From positions 124,001 to 188,000 of the forward strand of contig JADHYV010000044.1 in the NCBI GenBank assembly GCA_027604705.1: a stretch of 64,000 nucleotides of DNA, given 5' to 3'. Source of the DNA: Allomyces arbusculus (lineage: Eukaryota > Blastocladiomycota > Blastocladiomycetes > Blastocladiales > Blastocladiaceae). The position numbers and the translations under genes are program-made. The notes under the pieces were generated by a model. It was not told the origin of the DNA. It saw only the letters and a list, made by a program, of their open reading frames with translations, and ran no database searches. Of this stretch, positions 22,535 through 35,643 are shown in pieces (position 1 is the first letter of the stretch; every line of letters begins with the position of its first letter).

Positions 22535-24557
22535 ATGATGTCCGACAACGATAAAGACACCATCTGCTCCCTGATCGGTCATGCTCGCTCGACGAGCTCC
22601 CGTCGCCTGTTCTGGACCGCATTGCCGAGCTTCTCGCACCGCCCAACTCTTGTCTGCCCGTTTGCCGGCCTGCTCAAGTCGCGACCCTCTTTTTGGTCGA
22701 TCCGCAATGGCCGATGAACAGGGAGTCGTTCATCAAACAATTCTGGCATGTCTGTGTCTTGCGCTTGCTGCACCTGCCCTCTGGGCCCTCTGTCCGGACC
22801 GCGATCCAATCTGCACACCAGCTCGCGTCGGACCCGCACCGATATATCTCCTCTTGTACGCTCAGCTTGTCGAGGGGAACGTTGGCGAGATTGTAGGGAG
22901 CACCTTGGTCTAGAACTGGCAATCAATCTTGCCATTATACGCGCGAGCGATAGGACCTTTTTGCTCCCATCCAGTCTAGATGCTAGGCGTCACTGGATGC
23001 TACATGTCCCACTCACTCACTATTGACCATTGTGGTGAGATGCCTGTGTGTCGCTTTGCCTGCGGACTTGGCATTCAGCACCTTGATTTTCTTTGGCCAC
23101 AGGCACCCCTGGCCGCCGTGGCGCAATTCCCGTCCACGACCAATCTGCTCTCGTTCAAAGCTGGCGGAGTTAATGCATATCGCGTTCCAACTGACGTGTG
23201 GGTGGCACTGCTGCAGCACGGTGTGCATATCGCGTCACGTGTAAGATTCATTCCTTGATTTTGTTGGAACAAGACATGATCTTTATGACTACATAGGCAT
23301 CTCCCTTCCACCGTGATGGAGCTCGATTTGATTGGAGGCAACGATTTTGAACTGCCCACAAAAACCGTTCTTATGGCGTTGGTCCTTCCACACTTGACGG
23401 CTCTTGAGCAGTTGTCACTGAGCATCCGTGACACTTCAACACTGGGCAAGGTGCTTTCTGCACTATTACAAGCCACGCTCCGCTCCTTAAGTCTGTTTCT
23501 TGATTTTCCTGACATGTCGGTGATTATTCACGCTCTGAAGGAGGCACCCGCCGACGTTGCAGCGCTCTGGATCGGTTTCCATTGCACGTTGGAATCTTTC
23601 CTGCCAACTCATTTTGACCAGTTTCCGCTTGCCCATGACCATCTCCCCCTTGTGCTCCCAATTTGGACCAAACTCATATTCCGCCAACAGCAGCTTGCGC
23701 CAACACTGCATACCTTGATTATCCGCCCATTTTAGTATCAGCCATGCGCAGTTGGCCTCGAGTGTATTGCAGCCCAACTCCCAGTTTTGCTCGAGTACTT
23801 GTTTCCTTGTGCGTGGCGGCTGTCTGACGCCCGCCATTGCTGTGCTTGCGCGGTCACTTTCACCCAATCTGCGCACGCTCATTACCGAGCGCGCTGACCA
23901 CGTCCGACCTGGATCAAGTTGCTGGAAGGTGGCCCATGCCCTTGTGCAAACTCATTGTCGAAGGGCGAATTGAAGGACGTGCAATTGACTTGCTGCTGCG
24001 GCTTTGTGTGCTCAAACTGCGCAATAACGCTGGAATCAACGACGAGGCGGTGCGGATCGGGTCACGCAGTTGCCACCATCACCTCTTGTCTTGGACTTGA
24101 CATGCACGCATGTGGGAGACTGAACAGCGGATGCGCTGCTGTTAGCTGGAAAGCAACCCCTGCTGGTTTGCCAAACTTTCAAGGTTTGTCCAGCAACAAC
24201 CATTTACGCCACGTTCTGCATCTTGCCCTCGCTTCACCTGCGTTCTTTGCGCCTTGTATGCATGTTGCGATCAGGTCTGCGTTCTTCAACTCTGGGTCGC
24301 ACCAGATTGCCCCTGCCCACAAATGGGCATTCGATCGGGAAAGCGTGAGTGTAGTTGATTGGCATGCGCGTTGGAAAGCATGTCGACGGCTCGACAAGAA
24401 TGACCATGTGCGGTGGTACATGCTCTTGTCCTTTCACAAAGCAAATCGGGCCCTCTTGTCCTCGATTCCCCGAACCGACGGTAAACCTGTTAGCGCTGCT
24501 CGCCACTGGACACTCTTCCATGTCCCATTTTGTCAGCTGCGGAGTGTTATTATATGA
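22535..24557 (+). pseudogene. LRR-family gene or relic
   Basis: Starts at ATGTCCGACAACG with a short frame and then shows F-box/LRR-family sequence in several frames. FWHVCVLRLLHLPSGPSV lies near 22745. GLGIQHLDFLWPQAPLAAV lies near 23065 and is followed by a GTAAGA donor near 23240 and a CATAG acceptor near 23300. An LRR run begins near 23307 (LPSTVMELDLIGGNDFELP and then LPHLTALEQLSLSIRD) and is open to 23735. More LRR-like pieces follow to about 24100. At least one junction looks like a genuine intron, so part of the gene may still be functional. I could not close a single frame across the whole locus and therefore call it a probable relic. Confidence 0.45.
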
Positions 24558-24611
24558 TGACGCATCTTGAAGCTTAGTTGCCGATTGGGTCGCACTGCCG
24601 CGACATGCTGC

Positions 24612-25150
24612 TCAGTGGCTTTCTTTCCTGGGACCACCTTGCGCGACTGAAGTCAATAGCCAATCTTCACCTGCACTTTGCTGCCGTCGATGGCATTGAT
24701 GCTGGTTGAGGAACGTGCGGCTCGCGCCATCGGCCGCGACGTTGTCCACACCGCGAATGTACTCGGCTATCAGCGTGGTCTTCATCGTCAGAAGAATCGA
24801 ACCCAAGTACTTGCACTGCTCGAGCAAGAGCGCGCTCGCCGTCAAGCCCTGCTTGTTGATGGCGACCGTGGTGGTATTGTCGCTGCGGATCAGGATTGTC
24901 TTGCCGGTCCACTGCGTCGCGTGCGCTTCGGTTGCGAGCAACTGGCACGCAACTCGCGCCAGTTCCTCGAGCAGGAGGCCTTGGTCGGCGTCCACGTGCC
25001 CTGCATCATGTAGTCGCCAGCAACACGTTTTGGTGGATCTTGTCCATGTTCCCGTGGGTCCGAAGCGATGTCAAAACGCCTTGACCCGGTCCTGGGTCCT
25101 GCGGCAATAGGCACAAAACGGCAAATCGTCAAATTCAATCGCCACTCCAC
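24612..25150 (-). mobile_element. Fossil of a DIRS-like (tyrosine-recombinase) retroelement, RNase H part
   Basis: The minus strand encodes an RNase H-like stretch of the kind found in DIRS/PAT/Ngaro elements: IRSDNTTTVAINKQG followed by AEYIRGVDNVAADGASR. An N-terminal flank (GDYMMQGTWTP) resembles the reverse transcriptase-RNase H junction of the same elements. No reverse transcriptase core, recombinase or terminal repeats are visible in the window, so this is a broken internal fragment. It sits between the LRR relic and the fucosyltransferase gene. Age cannot be judged without related copies. Confidence 0.72.
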
Positions 25151-25205
25151 TTATCACGCTCGTCCCACCTCGGCACCGCGACGTACGCGAAGCACCAAGC
25201 ACCGC

Positions 25206-27454
25206 CTACCGCGACTTCCCATGCTCCGAAGTCGCGTCCGCCTCATGCATTGCGCGCAGCGGCACATTCTCCGCTTTCGCCAACAACGCCGGATCCACGA
25301 CACTCTGCCGACGCAACGGCATCCGGTCCACCAACCCGCGCTTCGGCCGATCCCGCACAACCCCGACAAACACGGACCCAGCGACCACCGCGACCACCGC
25401 CAACACCCAATCCAATGCCGTCCACGGCCGCGCGGGCGCATCCACCCCATCGAGCGGGTCCGGGCGCAAGTCCATGACTGGCGCGAGCGGGAACAGTGCG
25501 GCCGCCACAGCCGACCCTTCCCGGTCACGCACTTCGGCCGCGGCCACGGCCCCGTCCAAGTCCGCGAGTCGCGACGCGCGGTGCGCGCGGCGGCGAATCG
25601 GTTTCGGCCACGTGGGCCGCGACACGTTGGTGCTCAGCACGCGCAGGTAGTCGTCGGGCACGACGTTGCGGTACGCCGCCGGGTCGAACGCGGTCGGCGC
25701 CCATTTGGCCAGTTGGCACGAGTAGTCGGGCGCGACGTACGCCGGCCGAGTGCGTGGCGGGGTCGGGACAAATGACCGCGGCAGCGGCAGGGACCGAGCA
25801 CCGCGCACAATGCGTTTGCCCTGCGCGTCGCGCTCGAAGGCCTTGGCGGCGACCAAGGGCTTACCGTCGAGTTTGGCTGTTTCCACGGTCAAGGCATCGA
25901 CGAGCTGCATGAGCTGCGCTTCCTTGGCGTCCATGTTCGCCTCGTAGACGGCGCGCCGCTCGCGCTCGTGCTGCAAGACTTGTTCGGCCTCGATCGCGTG
26001 CCGGCACAGTCCGCACCATCCGCCGCGCCGGCCGGCCGCGTACCGCGGCGAGGTCCACCGGTCGCGCCAGCCCTGCACCCAGTGGCGGCGGTCTTGCCGG
26101 TATTGTAACCGGTGCGAGTAGGCGGCCTGGTTCTCGGCGAGGTGCTGCAATTCCTTGGCCATGTCGGCGAGCGTCGGGTACGTGTCGACCTGAATGGCCG
26201 CGTCCGGGTGCGGCAGGAACGCAGAGTAGGATTTCGGGCCGTCGACAATTGGGATGGACCCGGCCTGGATGGCCCGCAAGAAAGTGCGCGAGATGTAGTC
26301 GTGGCAGTTGGACGTTTCGAGGACCAAAACAAACTTGTACTTTTGCATGGCCTTGACGAGGTCGGTGTCTGTGGAGAGCGAACAAAATGGGTCAGCATCG
26401 CGTGTTACTGGCAAACTGACACGCGAAAATCGAACGGACCGGACGGCAACTGCTCGCCGTTTGTCGGGCACCCGCCGAGACTATCCACCGTCAGCCCTAG
26501 CCGCTGCAGCTGCTCAACGAGCTCCGACCGTCGGTTGTCCGTCTTGCACACGGTCGACACCCACAAAATCGGCGCGCGGCTCGTGTCGGCAAATCGCTGC
26601 TCGACGAGGTACCAGTTAAAGGGAGTCTCCACGGCCTGGACGAGGTCCTGGCCAAACGGCGGGATCGGGAAATCGCTGTCGAGCCGATAGGACATGGTGT
26701 AGTCAAAGAGCCGCGTGGTTTCGGGACGCAGTACGTGGTATGGCGGCGGGTGCTAAGAGGATGAATAGACGCGTTAGCTCGTGGATTCAAAAGAAGAACT
26801 GGACGGGAGAAGATTCGGCGCGCACCTCGACCGGCGAGACTTCCGAGTAGAGCACCCACGGCTGGTGCAGCATTCGCCTTGGTAAATCCTTGGTGTCAAC
26901 ATCTGCTCGAGGTTGGTGAGCACGCCGCGGCAGGGTGGACAAATGCGAGGCCGCGCCAAACTCAACGAACCAGTCGAACTGAACAGCACAACCGACGAAT
27001 GGTTCTTGAGTCTCCCTGCAAATCACGAACAGCGGTCAGTCAAGCACTCAACCACGAGCGTGACCAAAAACGTTGATTCGCGTACTTTGGTGTGTCACGA
27101 CACACATCTTGGCCCCCAAATCGTGGCAAAAATCAACCTTGAACCCTTCCCATCCAGGCTTGCCCGCAACTGCCCACAGTCCCGACCAGTCCACGAGGTC
27201 AGCACAACTTGCCCGGCAATGTGCTTGGCCAGGCAGCACAAAAAACACGAACCGGGTGTCCACGCCAAGATCCGTGCCGCTGCCGCCTTGTAGAATTGCG
27301 GGTGCTTGCTGAGCGCAGTGCCGGCCGAATCGAGGCCATCCTCGGCGAGATCGAGGTCGGTATAGTCGCTGCCGGGCCCGCTCAAGTAGCGGATCAGGAA
27401 GACCACGGCGATTAGCGTCAGGCAACCGCCGGCGACGCGCGAAACGGCTCCCAT
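25206..27454 (-). CDS. Family 10 (alpha-1,3) fucosyltransferase-like glycosyltransferase
   Basis: Six-exon model: 27454-27253, 27169-27086, 27015-26962, 26902-26826, 26752-26440 and 26368-25206. All phases agree and it gives 630 residues. Residues 8-24 form an N-terminal signal anchor (CLTLIAVVFLIRYL), as in Golgi type II transferases. GT10 hallmarks follow in order: LHQPWVLYSEVSPVE, TMSYRLDSDFPIP, the RRSELVEQL region, then the donor-binding core YKFVLVLETSNCHDYISRTF and GSIPIVDGPKSY. A second hydrophobic segment near the C-terminus (WVLAVVAVVAGSVFVGVV) is unusual for the family. The fifth intron uses a GTCCGT donor, the same rare donor seen in ATG8. It probably transfers fucose from GDP-fucose onto glycans in the Golgi; linkage and acceptor are unknown. 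Exons of 54-84 bp make automatic annotation likely to miss parts. Confidence 0.82.
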
Positions 27455-27963
27455 GGTGTAGGTTGATGGTCGGAAGCGGGTCGAATTTGGGACTCGGTGA
27501 TCAGCGTGGCGACAAGTTGGAAATTCGAATGTCGGCGACCGTTGGCGAGTGGCAGCTTGATCTATTGCACTGCTTGCTATTGCAGCTGGTCCAAGACGTG
27601 AGGATTGGTGGTGGTGGCCGGTAAGATAAAGTGATCAAGCGGTCAGTTCGTGGTCATTGGCACCAGCTCACTGGTCAAGCCGCGCCACTTTGCCGGCGGC
27701 GTGTTGTGCCGGTGGCGAAAGGCAAGGGACCTGTTCGTGAAATAACGCAGAAATACGTCCATTATGGCGAGAAAGATTACCACCACGGGACCGCGTCAGG
27801 CTCGCTCGAGCTCGCTCGCCAGCAAGGCAACGCTCATTTTACTCAACGACCACGAACGGCCTCGTCCACGGCCGCTCCTCTCCCGCCTCTGTTCTCCTCC
27901 ATTTTCCCGCTCCTTCGCTTGTTCAACCGACGACCAAACCTCTCCACCGCTCTGTGACGACCC
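27455..27963. promoter_or_regulatory. Divergent intergenic region
   Basis: Lies between the starts of the fucosyltransferase gene (-) and a small candidate gene (+). The last 100 bases before 27964 are strongly pyrimidine-rich (TTCTCCTCCATTTTCCCGC), like a leader. No other feature is seen. Confidence 0.3.
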
Positions 27964-28281
27964 ATGACGACCCTTCCGGCTCGCCCTGCCATCAAAGCGG
28001 CTACCGCCACCGCCGCCTTGCGCGCCGCGCTGGCCATCCAAGTCCCGCCGCCCCCGCCGTCGCCGCCCACGCACCCGTGGTGGACGCCAGCCAATGCATC
28101 GACGGCCACCCCGACCAAGCCATTGGCAACGAGCACCGAGCGCGCCGCCCCGACCCAGTCTTTGCCAACCACGGCCACGCGCCGCCCACTGACCGTCGTA
28201 ACGCCGAACGTCACGGTGCGCTTCACTGCACTTGCTCTCGTTCTCGCGCCCCTCTTGCAGCTGACAAGTGTTAACGCATAG
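27964..28281 (+). CDS. Small Thr/Pro/Ala-rich hypothetical protein with C-terminal hydrophobic segment
   Basis: Frame of 105 residues starting ATGACGACCC after a pyrimidine-rich leader. The body is rich in Ala, Thr and Pro (PPPPPSPPTHPWW). The last 21 residues are hydrophobic (FTALALVLAPLLQLTSVNA), which could be a tail anchor or a GPI-type signal, but there is no N-terminal signal peptide. A longer frame on the opposite strand (27843-28985) overlaps it. No family is recognised. Confidence 0.35.
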   Translation: MTTLPARPAIKAATATAALRAALAIQVPPPPPSPPTHPWWTPANASTATPTKPLATSTERAAPTQSLPTTATRRPLTVVTPNVTVRFTALALVLAPLLQLTSVNA

Positions 28282-29555
28282 ACCCCACGCGCAACCGCCG
28301 CGCGCGTCTCCGCCGCCCAGCGCTCTCTCGCCGCATGGAACACGGCGCACGCACGCGCCGCACAGCGCCGCGCGCTCGCGTCCCGCACCGCACCTCCCAC
28401 CTGGCCGACAACCACCACGTGGGCGCGTCCGGTCTCGCCCGCAGAGCCGCCGCGGCGCCCTCTGGCCGTGGTCACGGCATGGAGTCCCTGGTCGTGGCTG
28501 CCGGCGCCAACGTCGCCGGGCACATCGTACGTGTACCATTGCGAGTTGTGCGTGGATGGCGCGCGGTGCGAATTTGATGAGATGGAGCGCACGTGGCAGT
28601 AGATGATGGAGTGGGTGGGGAAAGAGGGGTGGGGGCTCGTGATGAGCCTGCTGCGAAATGGGAGTGATATCTTGGGGGTAGAAGTGGAGAGCGCCGACAG
28701 TGAGGTGGTGGGCCGGCGCGGGAACGATGGCAAGCAAGTGTTGGAATGGAAGCAAAAATCATTATTCATATCGAACCAACAAGACGTGATCACCCTAGCG
28801 GTTCGAGGACCGCTTCCCAAAACCGATTCGACAACGTCATTTGTCGCGGACGACGACATGATCCCAGTACATGTTTGAAGCAGGCCAATCGAAAGTCTGT
28901 GGAGTGACGTGGATCGACCCGGATGTGCATCAGTCCGTCCTTGAAAAAAGCGCTGGCGGATGCGCAAGCAGCGCAAGCATGACATCCAATGAAGTGTTGC
29001 GCAATATTTACAAGGAGCAAGATTTGGATCTGCTACGTTTTAGTCGATAGAGGATGAGGCATGCATGGCGCACCAGCGCACCTCACACAGACCGACGCTA
29101 GTCACCAGCCCAACTCTTTGGTTTCGCACCACTTTTCGGCGTTGCGCACAATAACAGGATCAAAATGTTAAGCAGAACATTGGACCTTTCGAGGAGTGGC
29201 TGCCGTGGGAGCCAGAGTATGCAGGAGTTGAAGCATGAGGCCGACGGGGAACAAACCAGCAAGCGTCATGACAAGCACGAAGGTCTCATGTCTGACCACA
29301 ATGCCTGATCAGGTCTCGGTCAATCGCATCAATATGGCTTGCTGGACTCTAAAGGCTTTGCTACAAAAGCGGAACCGTGCCCATGATGTGAAGACTGAAG
29401 CAAGTCGGTTGTTGACGGTCCGAAGATATCGAGCTGCATGCCTTGTGGAACCGGAATGTAATCACATGCATTGTATCCAACAACAACGCAAAACCGATAC
29501 CCCTCCATCCCCCGCACCACTCTTCACTCTCCTTGTCCAAACGCGGCCTTGATCC
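28282..29555. other. Long intergenic region, nothing recognised
   Basis: Short frames on both strands (for example 28603-28878 plus) show no domain. The GC-rich first part (to about 28600) and the AT-richer rest differ in composition. The 3' end of SCJ1 lies at the right edge. Confidence 0.4.
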
Positions 29556-31169
29556 CTACAAACGAAATTCAACCAAATTGTCAGTCCTCCGACCCTCCAC
29601 CACGGCTCTCCTCTCCTCCTCGAACCCAAAACACGAATCCATACTCTGCTGCTCGGTCTCGGACAAGCGTGCCGGGAACACGACCTGGTACTCGACAAAC
29701 AACTTCCCAAACGCAGACGGCGTATCGCGAATCGGCATCCCTTCCCCATCGAGCACCTGAATGAACCCGGGCTGCGTGACGCCCGTGCGCTTGAGCTTGA
29801 CCACATGGCCGTCCATGTGCTTGATCGTGCGCTCGAACCCGAGCAACGCCTAGACGAAGCAATACGAGATCAGGTCCAGGTCAATTCTTGCCGGCGCTGC
29901 ACGTGTTTCGACCCAAACCAACGTACATCCACCAACCCAATCGTCGCCTTCATCCGCAAATTCACCCCGTCCCTCTCAAACACCGCATGTGGCGCCTGTT
30001 CCAGAACGAACACCACATTGCCCGCAGCATACTCGGGCGACGCGTCGCCCTCGCGATCAAACACAATCTTGTGCCCGGCTGCCATGCCGCGCTCGACCAC
30101 CACCGTCAGCTCCGAATTGGCGCGGCCCACCTTGGACCCGCCGCAAACGGGACACACGTTCTTGATCACTTGACCTTTCCCGCCACACTGGTCGCATACG
30201 TGCTGGATGGTCGTGAACATGCCGGGGGCCAACATTTGCCGCGTCAGTTTCACGCCGCGGCCAGCGCAGGCGGTGCATTGGCCAATGTCGCCCGAGGAGC
30301 GCGCGCCGGACCCGCGGCAGTGCGGGCAGATGGTTTGTTTCGAAATGTCGACCTGGACCAGAGAGAATCCGGGTGAGCTGGATGCCGCATGCGAATCGAT
30401 CGCACAAGGCGGTCGAGGGAGAGAAGAGCGCGACGTACGTCGATTTGCGTGCCAAGGTAGAGCTCGTCGAGTGTGACCGTCAGCGGCACCACCATGTCCG
30501 GGCCGCGCTTCTCGCCGGGACTCGCGTGCTGGAAGTGGAAGAACCTACACGCGCGCGTGTCCGTTAGAACCACCGGTAACCGATCTGCGCGGCGTGGCGA
30601 ACGAACGGACGTACTGGTTGAACATATCGAACGGATCATGGTGGCCGCCGCCGCCTTGGTGACCAGGCCCGCCGCCGTTCTTCACGCCTTCCTCGCCGTA
30701 ATTGTCGTAGAGCCGGCGCTTTTCGTCGTCCGACAGGACCGAGTAAGCTGCGCGCAGAACCACAAGCACGTCAGTCGCAGCCAGCGGGACTCAGCATCGC
30801 GCGCAGTGGGCGTACCGTCGGAGATCTTGATGAACTTGTCCTCGGCCTCGGCCTTGTTGTCCGGGTTCTTGTCGGGGTGGTACCTACGCGCACCGTGCCG
30901 CACACGCGAGTCGATCAGCGCCCGGCGTTGTGGGTGCAACCAGCAAATCGCGTCGCGTACTTGATGGCGAGTTTCTTGTAGGCCGACTTGATCTGCCGCT
31001 TGGTCGCGCTGCGGTCCACGCCCAGGATCTTGTAATAGTCTTCGCCGGCCTCGACGCGCGCGACAAGTTGCAGCAGGAGCAGGGCCAATACGGCGACCAG
31101 GAGCACCAGCGTGCGCCATGACCGTGGGCGCGGCGCGTACGGTCGTGCCGGTGATCGTGCGTGGGTCAT
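29556..31169 (-). CDS. SCJ1: ER-luminal DnaJ chaperone (Scj1/ERdj3-like)
   Basis: Hsp40 co-chaperone of BiP/Kar2 in the ER lumen. Six exons: 31169-30961, 30883-30816, 30747-30615, 30544-30439, 30352-29927 and 29849-29556. All phases agree and it gives 411 residues. The Met at 31169 gives a signal peptide ([15 protein letters not shown]) directly ahead of the J domain ([20 protein letters not shown]). The HPD motif is made by splicing exon 1 to exon 2 ([17 protein letters not shown]). A Gly-rich region follows ([19 protein letters not shown]), then four CxxCxGxG-type zinc motifs ([32 protein letters not shown]) and the substrate-binding C-terminal domain ([17 protein letters not shown]). The full zinc-finger set makes it Scj1-type. 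No C-terminal HDEL-like retention signal is visible; the protein ends in VEFRL. Confidence 0.92.
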
Positions 31170-31830
31170 GGTTGGGTCTGGGCTTGCAGCAGGGTCCAAA
31201 TCGCTCGCTTGCAGAAGGTTGTGGAGGCCGACGAGTCGGACTCTGTGCTGGTGGTGGTGGCGACCAGGGGGACGCCGACACGGAAGTGTGGTGATCAAGG
31301 AGGCCGGTCGTGAAGGAAGGGACCGACGATCGGCCAGCGTGTCCGTCATGTGAATCGCGTGGTCGCGGTGCGAGTGTTCGTTGGCCTAGACGCTCCCCAC
31401 TCATGTTGCGATTCAACTTGTTGTTCTTTTCTTCGACGACGACTGGCCAGACGGCAGCCGAACCGGCGCGAGAGAAACTGGGAGTGCTCGGCCAGGACGT
31501 TTGGCAAGCAGCGACCGGTCCGTGATCCCGCTGTAGGAACAGAATATATGTACAAATGCCGCTTGGCCGTCGCCGCCACGACAGTCACCGCGCGCATACG
31601 AACACGCGGTCTGGTCGTGGTCGTCAGCCAAGGCGCCGTGGGTCGGTGGTCCGACAAGACCAGCATGCGGGAAGAACGAAAAACCAAACAGAAGGAGCGG
31701 GAGCGTCAACGCAACCCCAACAATCAAAAAGATGAGACGGAGCGAGGTCCGCGCGCGTGCATGAGTGTGCGCGACCCGAGAAACGAGAATCCAAAATAAT
31801 CAAAGACCGCTTCGGCGGCGGCGGTAGCGG
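31170..31830. promoter_or_regulatory. Upstream region of SCJ1 and 3' flank of ATG8
   Basis: Both genes are on the minus strand, so this holds the SCJ1 promoter (nearer 31170) and the ATG8 terminator (nearer 31830). No further gene is supported. Confidence 0.35.
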
Positions 31831-33700
<1,870 letters not shown>

Positions 33701-33783
33701 ATTATATCTTTTGGATCACGGGCGTGCAACAACAACATTATAAATGTGGTTTCCCTATTTCCCTCCATCACTTCCCCAACCAA

Positions 33784-34467
33784 TCACTTCCCACCTGGCG
33801 GCGTTGCCAGCAAATGCTTCGTATCCCACCACAACTGCACCGCCGCATTCACGAGCAAGACGCGCGAATATATCGCATGCAGTGCGAACCCCACGCTCGA
33901 CACCGTCTCGCCCGGGAACGAGGTCACATCAATCGCCGACCCAAACTGCAGCGTCACGTTCGTCGTCGGCAGCGGGACCGGCACGCCACCCACCACTTTC
34001 GTCTGCGCCTGTTGTGCGTCCTCGTCCACAACATACCGGAACCACGACGCCCCATTCGCGGGCGACCCCGGGTCGCGCCACTTGAGCAACACCTCGTTAT
34101 TCGGGTCCTTTCGCGCGGTCGTCGTCCACAGCGCGCCCATCCGTGTTCCCGGCGCGTACACTTTCCCGGCCGGCGCGTTGGCCACGGTTCCCGGTGGCGC
34201 GTGCCGCCCCGCGGCGGCGAGGAGCGCGTGTTCGAGCTTGAACACGGGCGCGTGCTCGAAGGCGCGCACGTAAGTGTCAAGGAAGGATCGGGACTGCAGG
34301 GCGCGCGTGGGCACCGCCACGCGGAGAGTGAAGCAGTCGGCGTTTGGTAGGTCCTTGAGCAGAGTGCCGTCCGGGACAGGGACGTGCGGCACGCGCACGG
34401 TCAGGTAGGCGAGGGCCGAGGTGCCGGCCGCAGTGGTCACGGCGAGGAACTTGGCGATGCGACCCAT
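33784..34467 (-). CDS. Conserved-looking hypothetical protein with N-terminal hydrophobic segment
   Basis: A single frame of 227 residues starting MGRIAKFLAVTTAAGTSALA, a possible signal or anchor sequence. The body alternates strands and helices with recognisable tracts LKDLPNADCFTLRVAVPT, SFLDTYVRAFEHAPVFKLE, SWFRYVVDED and TLQFGSAID. The overall look recalls fungal small proteins of unknown function with a DUF-like beta sandwich, but I cannot name the family. It is tail to tail with the Alba-domain gene (84 bp apart). Codon use is like the neighbouring real genes and the frame has no interruption. Confidence 0.65.
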   Translation of the reverse strand: MGRIAKFLAVTTAAGTSALAYLTVRVPHVPVPDGTLLKDLPNADCFTLRVAVPTRALQSRSFLDTYVRAFEHAPVFKLEHALLAAAGRHAPPGTVANAPAGKVYAPGTRMGALWTTTARKDPNNEVLLKWRDPGSPANGASWFRYVVDEDAQQAQTKVVGGVPVPLPTTNVTLQFGSAIDVTSFPGETVSSVGFALHAIYSRVLLVNAAVQLWWDTKHLLATPPGGK

Positions 34468-35643
34468 GGTAATGGTGGTGGAGTTCTGGCACTTAGTGAC
34501 TTGAGAGATTGCGGTCGTGAAGAGCGAGAGGGATGGCCGATGTTTATGAAGAACGGCCGTGTTCAGCGCGGTAGGAACAAGTTGTTGGGTGGAGAACGCG
34601 CGAGCGGTCGGTGCCTTGTTGATCCGGCCGTTTACGGGTGCTTAACGAAGCAGGACTCGTCAGGGACAGTTGCTCTTGGTGCACGGAGACGGCGCGAAAA
34701 GATGTCTGCAAGGCCGGAAGGGACCGGCGGTAGCAAACGAAGGAAACGCGAGACAGGGCTGGTCGCTCTGCACGTGGAAAGCGCGTGGAGGCAGCTTGTC
34801 TCGCGCATTCATTTTTACTTCAAACATTCAGCTGCAGCCGTCCACGACGTCAAGATATCTATTTGGCGGACATGGATTGGCCAAACCGGAGTGCTGATGA
34901 TCACGGTTCACATGAGCTGCGGCCTGACGTTTCTTTAACGTGCGCATAGCAAAATCATCAAGCGAAGTGGATTTGACGCTGTTGAATGGTTGCATTGCCA
35001 TCGACAGTCCTCATCGCCGTATTGCTGCTGCTGTTCTTCGTTATAGGAATCGTAGGTCACCCATGGCAGTCAATCAGGTTCGTGGCGGTCCCTCCTGTGC
35101 GGTGAGCTGTATTAATCACCCAACATGAATGTGATGTCGTCCTTTGTAGCCGCGGTTGATAAGAAGAATTGTGATTTTGATACGTCCGACGCACGTTCGA
35201 CACTCATGCCATGAACAGTATCATGATCTTGATGTGACCGCACATCCATTATTGAGCGCCGGTCAGGCTACGCTGCTCAGCCTGCGTCCAAGTGCGCTCG
35301 TGAGTCTACGCGTGTTCGTTCTGTCCGGTTCTCTTGTCGTTTTTTTCGATTTGCCCCTTTTGCCGCTATCATATACAAGGCCCGGTCTGCGCCAAAGCGG
35401 TCTGGCAGGTTGCTTCCTCCAAGCCAGGTTCAAACCCATTCAGTTATCCAGAGCTCAACGTACAACGTTGCAACATTTCGGCAGCGTCATTCACAGCGTG
35501 GAAAGAATGGTCGTTGTATGAAATCAAGCATAGCTCGAAAACGTATTTACATGTGTCCTGGCAAGCAACAGCACCAAAACGCGACAACCCTTCAGCAGCA
35601 CCACACCTGCGTGACCTCAATGGGTCAGACCCCGTTTCGACAC
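34468..35643. other. Intergenic region, nothing recognised
   Basis: Upstream region of the 33784-34467 gene and 3' flank of the F-box/LRR copy at 35.6 kb. Several short frames, none with a recognisable domain. Confidence 0.4.

Noticed and set aside
24612-25150. Host RNase H or LINE remnant
   Set aside because: The DNTTTVAINKQG and YIRGVDNVAADGASR pattern is that of DIRS-type elements; host RNase H lacks this C-terminal motif.
27843-28985. 380-residue minus-strand frame
   Set aside because: Composition is Arg/Ala/Gly-biased and unstructured, with no family motif and no splice pattern; the plus strand has a pyrimidine-rich leader and a plausible small gene.
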